A DNA stretch of 64,000 nt from DAIOEK01 sp964648485 (GTDB lineage: Bacteria; Chloroflexota; Anaerolineae; Anaerolineales; Anaerolineaceae): positions 62,001 through 126,000 of the forward strand of contig CAZYOF010000001.1 of the NCBI GenBank assembly GCA_964648485.1, written 5' to 3'. Below are positions 10,177 through 22,825 of this stretch, one piece after another. Position numbers and translations under genes: made by a program. Positions within the stretch are counted from its first letter, which is position 1. Each line of letters opens with the position of its first letter. The notes beneath the pieces are model-generated. The model was not told where the DNA came from and did not search any database. It saw only the letters and a list, made by a program, of their open reading frames with translations.

Positions 10177-12492
10177 ATGAAGAAACTTGTTGGGGGGTAT
10201 CTTGGATACTCTGATTCTGAAGTAGATAGTATCAGAATCAAATTACTGGATTTAGGCTTAAGCTTTGAATGGAATTGCCTGGGGAAAAGTACTTCATTAG
10301 ACGAAAATGATGCGAAACTCTTTGCGATACTGACAACTGAAGAAAAATTAGAGCAACTAAGTGGATATTACGAGACGATACCTCTATTAATAAAAGAAAC
10401 TTCATCCCGAGCTGTTGAACAAAAAAGTAATTACTATTTCCATCGTACTGAAGATGAATTATTAACCCAGATACGCATCATATATCAATTAAGCCAAACG
10501 GAAGAAAAGTATCGTTCACGACTGGGAGATGCTGAGCTACGATATAAACACCTTCAAAGAATGTTTGAAGTCTCACCTGAAGGAATTGCGGTAACTGATA
10601 TCAGTGGTAATTTCATCGCCGTAAACCAACTTGCAGCCGTGATCTTTGGTTATGAGAATCCATCTGAAGTAATAGGAAAAAATATCCTGGATGTTGTCCA
10701 CCCTGATGACCACATCACTGCTTATCAAATCCGTGAAATTGCAGAACGAGAAGGTGTTGCCCGGGATCAAATCCTTAATTCATTACATCCGGATCATTCG
10801 ACTGTTTCCATCTCACTGACCCTGTCAGTCTTAAAAGATACATCCGGCAATCCTTTCGGGTTTATTGGTGTATCCAGAGGCATCAAAGAATGGAAGGATG
10901 AAAGCCACGGCGAGAAGAAGAATTTCCCCGAGAAAGTTGATCAGGCAAGGATTCGGTCTGAAGAATTACGCAGTGCTTATGCAAACCTTCGCCTTGAATC
11001 TGCCAACCGGAGAAGAGCTGAAGCCAATCGGGATTTCCTGATGGAAGTTCTCAAACACACTCCTGATATTGTGGTTTTTGCAGATGATGATTTTAAAATA
11101 AGATATGTGAATCAAGCAGGGTTAGATCTACTCGGTGTTTCCACACTTGAAGAATTGTCTGAACTGTATGTTTTTGATGTCCTTGGTGAGGAAGAGAAAG
11201 AAAATGTTTTTGAAAAGACCATCCCTCAGATCAAAGAAACTGGCATATGGAAAGGGGAAAGTCAGATTGTAAGTAAATCTGGCAAAGTAATACCACTTTC
11301 CATCATTATCAGCTACCATCCAATGGTCGATGAGGAATATCGCTACGCTTCGATTATTCGCGATATTTCAGAAATTAAGGAAAAGGAAGAATCGCTAAAA
11401 ATAAGCCAGGAGATGTATCAAACGCTTGCTGAAACGGCGCATGACATGATTACCCTAAGTGATTCCAACCAGAGAATCATCTATATCAACAAATTTGGCG
11501 CAGATCTAATCGGTATTCCTGCTGAAGAAATTATCGGGCGAAATAGATCAGAAATATTAAACCTGACTTCAGCATATCAGGTAAATAATTCCGATCCCAT
11601 CACAGAAAATATCAGCGAGCCTAAATATATTGAAGAACTATTCTCGGGACCAGAAAGACAAATCTGGGTTGGAACATGGATTGTGCCAATCCTGAACAAT
11701 GACGATAGCCAATCAATCCTTGCGATTTCCCGAGATATCACACATGAAAAAGAGATTGAAACCCAGCTATCGAAATCTCTTTCTGCGGAGAAAGAATTAA
11801 ATGACCTCAAGTCACGATTTGTGGCAATGGCATCACACGAATTTAGAACTCCACTCAGTTCAATCCTCTCTTCGGTAGAATTACTTCAAGTTTATGGGCA
11901 GATCTGGGATGAAAATAAAAAGAAACATCATTACAACCGGATCATTGAATCGACCAACCTGATGAATATGCTTCTGGAAGATATTCTTGTAATTGGCAGA
12001 ATCGACAGTGGCAAGTACAAAAACAATCCGGTTGAGATATGCCCCATTGATTTGTGTAATCAGATCGTTGAAGAAATGATATTGATTGATAAGGGGCAAC
12101 ATAAAATTATCTACAATGTTACCGGTTCATGCAGGAAAATTAATCTGGATCCGGAAGTATTAAGACAAATCGTAACCAATCTATTATCTAATGCCATAAA
12201 GTTTTCACTCCCGGGGGGCAGGATTGATGTTGATCTATCGTGTAACAATGAATCAATGAGATTGGAATTTGCAGATGAAGGAATTGGGATTCCAGATATT
12301 GATATCAACCGTTTGTACGATCCATTTATGCGGGGTGTAAATGTGGGGGCAATACCAGGCTCTGGTCTGGGGATGACGATTGTCAAGAATGCTTTAGACT
12401 TATGCGGCGGGAAAATTGATGTACAAAGCCGGGAAAAATGCGGAACAAAAGTCTCTGTATTTATTCCATTCCCCAAGGCTGAGGGAGTATGA
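10177..12492 (+). CDS. Soluble PAS-domain sensor histidine kinase
   Basis: A 771-residue histidine kinase without membrane helices. Residues 1-110 are not recognised; then come three PAS-type domains (about 125-240, 285-400 and 410-535), a HisKA dimerisation domain with the phospho-acceptor His554 in ASHEFRTP, and a HATPase_c domain with N-box NLLSNAIKF, G1 DEGIGI and G2 GSGLGM motifs. It should sense a cytosolic signal or ligand through the PAS domains and phosphorylate the response regulator encoded next, whose ATG overlaps its TGA by four bases. The ribosome binding site is TTGAGGG upstream of the ATG at 10177. The signal is unknown. Confidence 0.93.
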   Translation: MKKLVGGYLGYSDSEVDSIRIKLLDLGLSFEWNCLGKSTSLDENDAKLFAILTTEEKLEQLSGYYETIPLLIKETSSRAVEQKSNYYFHRTEDELLTQIRIIYQLSQTEEKYRSRLGDAELRYKHLQRMFEVSPEGIAVTDISGNFIAVNQLAAVIFGYENPSEVIGKNILDVVHPDDHITAYQIREIAEREGVARDQILNSLHPDHSTVSISLTLSVLKDTSGNPFGFIGVSRGIKEWKDESHGEKKNFPEKVDQARIRSEELRSAYANLRLESANRRRAEANRDFLMEVLKHTPDIVVFADDDFKIRYVNQAGLDLLGVSTLEELSELYVFDVLGEEEKENVFEKTIPQIKETGIWKGESQIVSKSGKVIPLSIIISYHPMVDEEYRYASIIRDISEIKEKEESLKISQEMYQTLAETAHDMITLSDSNQRIIYINKFGADLIGIPAEEIIGRNRSEILNLTSAYQVNNSDPITENISEPKYIEELFSGPERQIWVGTWIVPILNNDDSQSILAISRDITHEKEIETQLSKSLSAEKELNDLKSRFVAMASHEFRTPLSSILSSVELLQVYGQIWDENKKKHHYNRIIESTNLMNMLLEDILVIGRIDSGKYKNNPVEICPIDLCNQIVEEMILIDKGQHKIIYNVTGSCRKINLDPEVLRQIVTNLLSNAIKFSLPGGRIDVDLSCNNESMRLEFADEGIGIPDIDINRLYDPFMRGVNVGAIPGSGLGMTIVKNALDLCGGKIDVQSREKCGTKVSVFIPFPKAEGV

Positions 12493-13550
12493 AACGAATA
12501 TTAGTCATTGAAGATGATGCATCTGTACGAGAAAATATCTGTGAAATGTTACAGATGGAAGGTTATGATGCAATCGGAGCCTGTAATGGTCAAGAGGGTA
12601 TCTATAAAGCAACCACAGAGAAATATGATCTCATCGTGTGCGACATCATGATGCCAGTGGTGGATGGAATGGCTGTTCTCACCCATATTCGCAACCATCC
12701 CCTGACATTATCCATCCCATTCATTTTTCTCACTGCAAAGACTGAACATGAGGACCAGAGGATTGGGATGGATTTGGGCGCAGATGATTATCTGACAAAG
12801 CCATTTACCCGATTGGAATTACTAAATTCTGTAAAGACTAGATTAGAACGGAAGCTGGATCTTCAGTATGATGCAGTTGCCTCTCAAACGAATTTAAATA
12901 ATAATAAAATACTTACGCTGCCGCTCGAATTTTCAAATCCTTTACAAACCATTAAAGATCTGGCTGATCACCTGATATCCATTCGGAAAGTAGATGAGAT
13001 ATCCCATATCATTCAGATCGGGCAACAATTAGACCAGACTACCCGTGATTTGACCCGTATTACCCAAAAATACCTTTTACTGGGGGACCTTGAAAAAAGA
13101 CTCAATAATCCCTCGAAAATACCACCCAACAATGTATTTACCAACCAGGCGGATGCTATATTTCTGGAGATTCTCGTGGATTACCTGGGAGAAATCGGAA
13201 CAACTGCATCAGTGATGGAATTGCAGCCTTTTATATGTGTATTGGACCCTGAAGATTATTTTAAGTTTTGTGAGCTGGTCATCTTTGATATGGTAAAAGA
13301 TATCAAACCTTCCACCCCTGTTTCTGTTCTTGGCAGGTATCTCGATAGAGGTGATGGGTATCAGCTAAACATCAGGTATACTTCAACAAAGCAACCTTTC
13401 ACAACAGCATCTATATTGTCGATGGAAGAAGAAAATCGCAGCCAGGAATTATCCATCAGTCAGAGAATTGCTGCATTATTGAATAGCAGATTTGAAATAT
13501 CGAAATTAAATGATCAAGTTGAAATTCGGATAATATTTCCCGCCAAGTAA
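12489..13550 (+). CDS. Response regulator with degenerate kinase-like output region
   Basis: A 353-residue protein. Residues 1-120 are a canonical receiver: acidic pocket Glu9/Asp10/Asp11, phospho-acceptor Asp52 in CDIMMP, the LTAKTE switch and Lys104 in LTKPF. The remaining 230 residues have no DNA-binding, GGDEF or HD-GYP signature. They loosely resemble a histidine kinase core without catalytic residues: EFSNPLQTIKDLADHL recalls a HisKA helix lacking the acceptor His, and the end resembles the last strand of HATPase_c (inference only). It is coupled to the upstream kinase gene by an ATGA overlap, so it is that kinase's probable partner; output is likely by protein-protein contact. Confidence 0.88.
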   Translation: MKRILVIEDDASVRENICEMLQMEGYDAIGACNGQEGIYKATTEKYDLIVCDIMMPVVDGMAVLTHIRNHPLTLSIPFIFLTAKTEHEDQRIGMDLGADDYLTKPFTRLELLNSVKTRLERKLDLQYDAVASQTNLNNNKILTLPLEFSNPLQTIKDLADHLISIRKVDEISHIIQIGQQLDQTTRDLTRITQKYLLLGDLEKRLNNPSKIPPNNVFTNQADAIFLEILVDYLGEIGTTASVMELQPFICVLDPEDYFKFCELVIFDMVKDIKPSTPVSVLGRYLDRGDGYQLNIRYTSTKQPFTTASILSMEEENRSQELSISQRIAALLNSRFEISKLNDQVEIRIIFPAK

Positions 13551-13563
13551 TGAGGAGGTTCTC

Positions 13564-14895
13564 ATGTGTGACACCCTGGTAGCCCTTGGAAATGCAACCC
13601 AATCGGGTTATACACTATTTGCAAAAAATAGTGACCGTGATCCAAATGAAGCGCATGAACTACTCTGGTTACCCCGAAAAAAATATCCTTCTCCAGAAAC
13701 ATTAAAATGTACCTATATCGAGATTCCCCAGGTATCTGAAACTTACGCGGTAATACTTTCTAAACCATTCTGGATTTGGGGAGCTGAAATGGGTACCAAT
13801 GAATTCGGGGTTACCATTGGCAACGAGGCTGTATTTACCCGAATTCCGCATGAAGAAAAACCAGGATTGATTGGTATGGATCTTTTGCGTCTTTCGTTGG
13901 AAAGGACAAAAACAGCAAAAGATGCAGTTGATTTGATTGTCACTATAATAGCAAAATATGGCCAGTCTGGCAACTGCGGATTTGCACACCCATTCCAGTA
14001 TCATAATAGCTTTCTAATTGCCGATCCTTACGAAGCATGGGTATTAGAAACTGCAGGTAGAGAATGGGCAGCGGAAAAGGTGGAATCGATCCGTTCGATT
14101 TCCAATGTGCTGACAATCGGCAATGTTTTTGATAATGCATCTGATGGATTGATCAAATATGCCCGTGACAAAGGCTGGTGCAAGGGGGAGGAAGATTTCC
14201 ATTTTTCACGATGCTACTCTGATTTTCTCTATACAACGTTTGGCGGTGGAAAAGCAAGACATACCTGCACCGCAGGTTTTGTGGGCAAGCGGAAGGGTGA
14301 CCTGACTCCTGCCGAGATGATATCTGCATTACAACAGCATCCGCATGCGACTGGTGAGAACTGGTCCCCCGATCAGGCATTGATGGGTTCTGATGTTTGT
14401 ATGCATGTAGGGTATGGTCCCATTCGCATCAATCAAACAACTGGTTCGATGGTCTCAATGCTGCAGCCTGATCATGAAGTCCATTGGTTAACCGGAACAG
14501 CAGCACCCTGTCTCAGTTTGTTTAAACCGGTCTGGATGGACAGCGGATTGCCTGACCTGGGCAAATCTCCCAAAGGAATTTTTGAATCTGACAGTTATTG
14601 GTGGGAACATGAGAAATTGCACAGGGCGGTGATCTTAGATTATCCTCATCGTAAAGAAATGATTGCAGAAGAACAGAAAAAGCTCCAGCAAAAGTTTATC
14701 AATCTGGCTTTAGAAGGGATGAATGCCCCGGTAGCTGAAAGAAAAGAAATATCCAGAGTTTGTTTTCAAGAGAGCCTGATGTTTTCTAAAAAATGGGCGG
14801 ATATCGTTGCCGGTGAACCGGTGCAGAAGCAGGCAGCATTCTGGTACAAGTCAGCCTGGAAAAAGATAAACCAAGAAGCAAATTTCCAGATCTAA
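13564..14895 (+). CDS. C69-family peptidase / secernin-like protein
   Basis: A 443-residue protein of the Ntn-hydrolase peptidase family C69 (dipeptidase/secernin group). The sequence starts MCDTLVA, so Cys2 becomes the N-terminal nucleophile after Met removal, as known for the family; FAKNSDRD at about residues 20-27 and GAEMGTNEFGVTIGNEAV are further family blocks. No signal peptide or membrane helix is visible, so a cytosolic enzyme is expected; substrate specificity cannot be read from the sequence. The ATG has an excellent GAGGAGG ribosome binding site. It lies 13 bases after the response regulator gene and may share its transcript. Confidence 0.9.
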   Translation: MCDTLVALGNATQSGYTLFAKNSDRDPNEAHELLWLPRKKYPSPETLKCTYIEIPQVSETYAVILSKPFWIWGAEMGTNEFGVTIGNEAVFTRIPHEEKPGLIGMDLLRLSLERTKTAKDAVDLIVTIIAKYGQSGNCGFAHPFQYHNSFLIADPYEAWVLETAGREWAAEKVESIRSISNVLTIGNVFDNASDGLIKYARDKGWCKGEEDFHFSRCYSDFLYTTFGGGKARHTCTAGFVGKRKGDLTPAEMISALQQHPHATGENWSPDQALMGSDVCMHVGYGPIRINQTTGSMVSMLQPDHEVHWLTGTAAPCLSLFKPVWMDSGLPDLGKSPKGIFESDSYWWEHEKLHRAVILDYPHRKEMIAEEQKKLQQKFINLALEGMNAPVAERKEISRVCFQESLMFSKKWADIVAGEPVQKQAAFWYKSAWKKINQEANFQI

Positions 14896-14914
14896 TATTG
14901 GATGGCATTAATAT

Positions 14915-14943
14915 TTGGTACTTCTGCTAGAATTATCTATAAT
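14915..14943 (+). promoter_or_regulatory. Putative sigma-70-type promoter of the membrane sensor kinase gene
   Basis: TTGGTA (14915-14920), a 17-base spacer and a perfect TATAAT (14938-14943), placed 27 bases before the ATG of the sensor kinase gene. Based on sequence match and spacing only. Confidence 0.5.
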
Positions 14944-14969
14944 TATGTGGAGATCAGGTTCATACAGAG

Positions 14970-17900
14970 ATGACATTTCAATTTACTTTGCTGGGTAATT
15001 CTGTTGGACTCAACCTTCCCCAATCGATGATCGCCTGGGGAATGCTGTTTTTGTACCTGATTGTCATCTACTGGCGGTTATCATACTGGCAGCGCGATCC
15101 ACACCGACAACCCAATAGTCATGCATCCGTATTTGCTTTTCTTTTTATTCTCGTCCCGGTTACAACGCTGTTTTTTGTCATCAGCCTTGAAAGTTTTACC
15201 GGCGGGACGGACTCTTTGTATCAATCCAGTACATACGGATACTACTTGCCGCTTTTCTTTTCTGTCCCGTGGATGCTTGCATCCGGTTTATTGGCTCCAT
15301 TTCATTCAGTAATTCTTGGATTTGTTGCAGGATCCATCCTGACCATTTTGGGCACACATTCCCTCTTCACGCCATTTGAAATTGCAGCCTCAGCTTTGAT
15401 TTTTTCTGAATTGATCAGAAGTCAGTACCGTGGAAATGCATTTAAATTTTTACGATCTCCCATTGGAGCCGGAATCACCACCGGACTTCTGTGGGTTGTT
15501 TTATCGCTTCTTAATGGAATTCTTGGCGGGGCGAACAACCTTCCGGAAATGATCTCAGGCGATTTAAAGTCTGCTGTTCTGACTGCGATTGGAATGGCGG
15601 GTGTATTTTCTGCCGGTGGCATGATCAGCCAGATCGCAGCCAGATTTCTCAAAAATCTATGGGTAAAACCATCCTTCCTGCTTCCTGTGCCTGATGAAAA
15701 ACTGATTACCAGGCGCTTCCTGACTGGCATTGGACCTTTTATTTTTGCTTTATTAATTATCCTGCTGGTAGGAATTTGGTGGACTGCCGGACATTCAGCC
15801 AGACTGCTTGTTCGGGAGAGGATGGCAGGTTCAGCGGAGGTTGCCGCGAACAGCATCCCATATTTCACCAATACTGGACAGAACCTGATATTACAGATTG
15901 CACGGACCATTCCGAAAAGTTCTGATAATGAAAAAGATATTCAAATTTCATTAACGTCCAATCTGACCAATATTCCATTCTTCAATGAATTGGTTTATGT
16001 AGATGGAGCTGGGAGACCGATTGTCAGCGTTCCTGAATCTGATCTCACACTATTTCCTGCAGAACAGGCTGGTTTACAAAAAGCAGCACAGGGATTGCTG
16101 TACGGTAAGTATGTCAGTTTTACGGAATCTGATAGTAAACCTGCCTGGGTATCATTTATTGCTCCCGTAAAAGGGAACCAGGAAAACAAGGGATATCTAA
16201 TTGGAAGAACGGCGCTCTCAACCAATCCGACTTTACAGCCGGTCATTACGCTTTTAAACAGTTTCTCCGGTAAGGGTGGCGAGGGGTATCTGATTGATGA
16301 AAAAGGGATCGTAATCTATCACCCGCAATCCAAGTATGTGCAATCCACCTATCCGGGTGATCTGGCAGCAGAAGAACGTTTCTTTACGATTCAAACTGCC
16401 GGTGGTAATCCTTTGATGCTGTATTACAAGCCATCTCCTGATCATGATTGGGCTGTTGTGCTTGCCCTACCGGCTGGTGAGATTCAAAATGAAACGCTCA
16501 AATTGGCGATACCTTTAGTTCTGATTGTGTTGATTGTCAGTAGTCTGGTTTACCTGGTGATGCGGTCTGGGCTGAATTCGATCACGCATGCGATCAGACA
16601 GTTAACTGAAGAAGCAGAAAGAATTCAGAAAGGTCAATTAGATCACGTCCAGTATATCCGTGGTGAGGATGAGATCGGCAGGCTGGGGATAACCTTTGAA
16701 CAAATGCGACTCAGCCTGAAAGATCGCCTCGATGAAATGGAGCTGCTTTTAAAGGTAAGCCAGGGTATAGCCACCAATCTGAATATTCAGGAAGCAGTCG
16801 AACCCATTCTGGATGCCGCTATGAGCAATGGAGCCAGCATGGCACGGATCGTATTGGTGGCAGATACCTCTCTCGATCCGATTAACACGCAGATAGAGCG
16901 GTATGGGGCTGGAGAGATGAATAAGCATTACGGTTATCTGGATGAGCAAGTTCTAGCGCTCACGCGTAACCGGGATGCAATTACATTGAACAATCTAATG
17001 CGAGGAAGAGCATTAAGATTAAACCCTGAAGTGCTAAACCCATCTGCTTTGATCTCTGTGCCATTACGGCATCAGGGGCAGTTCCTGGGGATTCTCTGGG
17101 CAGGGTATGATCAACCGAGAGGCTTCACGAACGAGGAGACCCAATTCTTATCCAATCTCGCAGACGACGTTTCGCGATCTCTGGCGAATATCCGCCTGTA
17201 TCGAACTGCCGAATTAGGTAAACAACGCCTGGAGGCGATCTTAAACTCAACACCTGATCCAACTTTTGTGATTGATAAAGGTCATCGGATCATTATGGCT
17301 AATCCGCCGGCAGTGGAACTATTTGAAAGCGGCGAGTTTTTTGTAGAAGGTAAACCTGTTGATGAGGCAATCCGTAACCCGGTGCTAAAGCTGCTCATTC
17401 AAAAAGGAGAAACCAACCAGGAAGTTCGGCTCCAGAATAATAAAGTGTTCTATGCATATCAATCAGATATGATGATAGATGGTCAATTTACCGGAAGGAT
17501 GTGCATTTTACGAGATATTACCTATTTCAAGGAAGTGGATACGATGAAGACTGAATTTGTCTCCATGGTTAGCCACGATTTGCGCGCTCCGCTTGCCTTG
17601 ATGCGCGGGAACGCAACCATGTTGACCATGGTAGGCGAATTGAATGAACAACAAAAGAATTACACCAAGAAAATACTCTCAGGGATTGAAACCATGTCGA
17701 GTATGGTTAATAATCTGCTCGATATGGATCGGATTCAGGCGGGAATGGCTCTCCAGATTGCCCCTGTAAAAGCTTTGACCATTATAAAGAAGGTGATGGG
17801 TAACTTGAATTCGCAGGCGGTACAGAAAAATATCCAACTGCTTCTTGAAGAAGGGGAAGAATTTGATCCGGAGATCAACGCAGATCAGGCGCTCTTGGAA

Positions 17901-18281
17901 CGTGCACTTTACAACCTGGTGGAAAATGCCATTAAATACACTCCAGTTGGTGGAACGGTCAAGGTAGGCATATCTGATCATGGCGAAAAAGTGCTTTTTC
18001 AGGTTAAAGATACCGGTATGGGAATCGCGCCACTGGATATTCCAAAATTGTTTGACCGGTCTTTCCGCACTTCTCACCGGGATGGGTTTTTCCAACGGGG
18101 GTCCAGCCTGGGATTATCGATAGTTAAATCCATTATTGATCGGCATGGTGGAAAAGTATGGGTAGATAGCCAATTGGGCAAAGGAAGCACCTTCTCATTT
18201 GAGTTGCCCGCATTGAAAAAACCAGCTGAAAATGCGATGGAAGATGATACAAATTCTGAAGAAGAAAAAATTACATCTTGA
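14970..18281 (+). CDS. Membrane sensor histidine kinase with Cache-HAMP-GAF-PAS modules
   Basis: A 1103-residue kinase. Residues 1-235 hold about six membrane helices of an unassigned integral sensor module; another helix (about 250-272) leads into an extracytoplasmic Cache-like domain (about 275-510, with GGEGYLIDEKGIVIYHP typical of Cache). A helix near 515-535 is followed by HAMP (to about 590), GAF (about 605-755), PAS (about 760-855), HisKA with acceptor His869 in VSHDLRAP, and HATPase_c with NLVENAIKYTP, DTGMGI and GSSLGLSIVK. The double input (helical module plus Cache) suggests sensing of an external small molecule, identity unknown. No response regulator gene is adjacent, so it is an orphan kinase here. 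Confidence 0.92.
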   Translation: MTFQFTLLGNSVGLNLPQSMIAWGMLFLYLIVIYWRLSYWQRDPHRQPNSHASVFAFLFILVPVTTLFFVISLESFTGGTDSLYQSSTYGYYLPLFFSVPWMLASGLLAPFHSVILGFVAGSILTILGTHSLFTPFEIAASALIFSELIRSQYRGNAFKFLRSPIGAGITTGLLWVVLSLLNGILGGANNLPEMISGDLKSAVLTAIGMAGVFSAGGMISQIAARFLKNLWVKPSFLLPVPDEKLITRRFLTGIGPFIFALLIILLVGIWWTAGHSARLLVRERMAGSAEVAANSIPYFTNTGQNLILQIARTIPKSSDNEKDIQISLTSNLTNIPFFNELVYVDGAGRPIVSVPESDLTLFPAEQAGLQKAAQGLLYGKYVSFTESDSKPAWVSFIAPVKGNQENKGYLIGRTALSTNPTLQPVITLLNSFSGKGGEGYLIDEKGIVIYHPQSKYVQSTYPGDLAAEERFFTIQTAGGNPLMLYYKPSPDHDWAVVLALPAGEIQNETLKLAIPLVLIVLIVSSLVYLVMRSGLNSITHAIRQLTEEAERIQKGQLDHVQYIRGEDEIGRLGITFEQMRLSLKDRLDEMELLLKVSQGIATNLNIQEAVEPILDAAMSNGASMARIVLVADTSLDPINTQIERYGAGEMNKHYGYLDEQVLALTRNRDAITLNNLMRGRALRLNPEVLNPSALISVPLRHQGQFLGILWAGYDQPRGFTNEETQFLSNLADDVSRSLANIRLYRTAELGKQRLEAILNSTPDPTFVIDKGHRIIMANPPAVELFESGEFFVEGKPVDEAIRNPVLKLLIQKGETNQEVRLQNNKVFYAYQSDMMIDGQFTGRMCILRDITYFKEVDTMKTEFVSMVSHDLRAPLALMRGNATMLTMVGELNEQQKNYTKKILSGIETMSSMVNNLLDMDRIQAGMALQIAPVKALTIIKKVMGNLNSQAVQKNIQLLLEEGEEFDPEINADQALLERALYNLVENAIKYTPVGGTVKVGISDHGEKVLFQVKDTGMGIAPLDIPKLFDRSFRTSHRDGFFQRGSSLGLSIVKSIIDRHGGKVWVDSQLGKGSTFSFELPALKKPAENAMEDDTNSEEEKITS

Positions 18282-18307
18282 CAGAGTATTGACTTATTCT
18301 GTATAAT
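18278..18307 (+). promoter_or_regulatory. Putative rpoC promoter overlapping the upstream stop codon
   Basis: Consensus TTGACA (18278-18283), 18-base spacer, consensus TATAAT (18302-18307). The -35 box contains the TGA stop codon (18279-18281) of the preceding kinase gene. Both hexamers are perfect matches to the sigma-70 consensus, which fits strong expression of an RNA polymerase subunit gene. A second TTGACT at 18289 is too close to the -10 to serve. Confidence 0.75.
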
Positions 18308-18346
18308 ACACTGTCATGCAAAATTAGCAGCTATTACCAAACATTA

Positions 18347-18375
18347 AAGCGCAGGAGTACATAATCCCCGCGCTT
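18347..18375 (+). other. Hairpin in the rpoC leader
   Basis: AAGCGC (18347-18352) pairs with GCGCTT (18370-18375), extended inward by two G-C pairs after an A-C mismatch; loop about 11 bases. It lies in the roughly 110-base untranslated leader between the promoter and the rpoC GTG. No U-run follows directly, so it is not a clear terminator; it may influence leader stability. Confidence 0.35.
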
Positions 18376-18424
18376 CTCTTAATTTCAGACGGATTGGTCC
18401 CGTACAGGCATCAGGAGGTTATTT

Positions 18425-22675
<4,251 letters not shown>

Positions 22676-22692
22676 AGAATTATTAAGAGATG

Positions 22693-22724
22693 AAAAGGAT
22701 TGCCATCATGGCAATCCTTTTTTT
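22693..22724 (+). terminator. Intrinsic terminator of rpoC
   Basis: Perfect inverted repeat AAAAGGATTGCCAT / ATGGCAATCCTTTT around a small loop, followed by a run of T up to 22724. Located 17 bases after the rpoC stop. Confidence 0.93.
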
Positions 22725-22758
22725 ATGCATACATCAATCTTTAAAAACATTATGCTGC

Positions 22759-22787
22759 TTGACGCTTTATCTATTTGACCGTAAGAT
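22759..22787 (+). promoter_or_regulatory. Putative gyrA promoter
   Basis: TTGACG (22759-22764), 17-base spacer, TAAGAT (22782-22787), 38 bases before the gyrA ATG and after the rpoC terminator. Match by sequence and spacing only. Confidence 0.5.
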
Positions 22788-22825
22788 AATCAAGTTAACG
22801 CCCATATTATATACACGAGTTGAAC

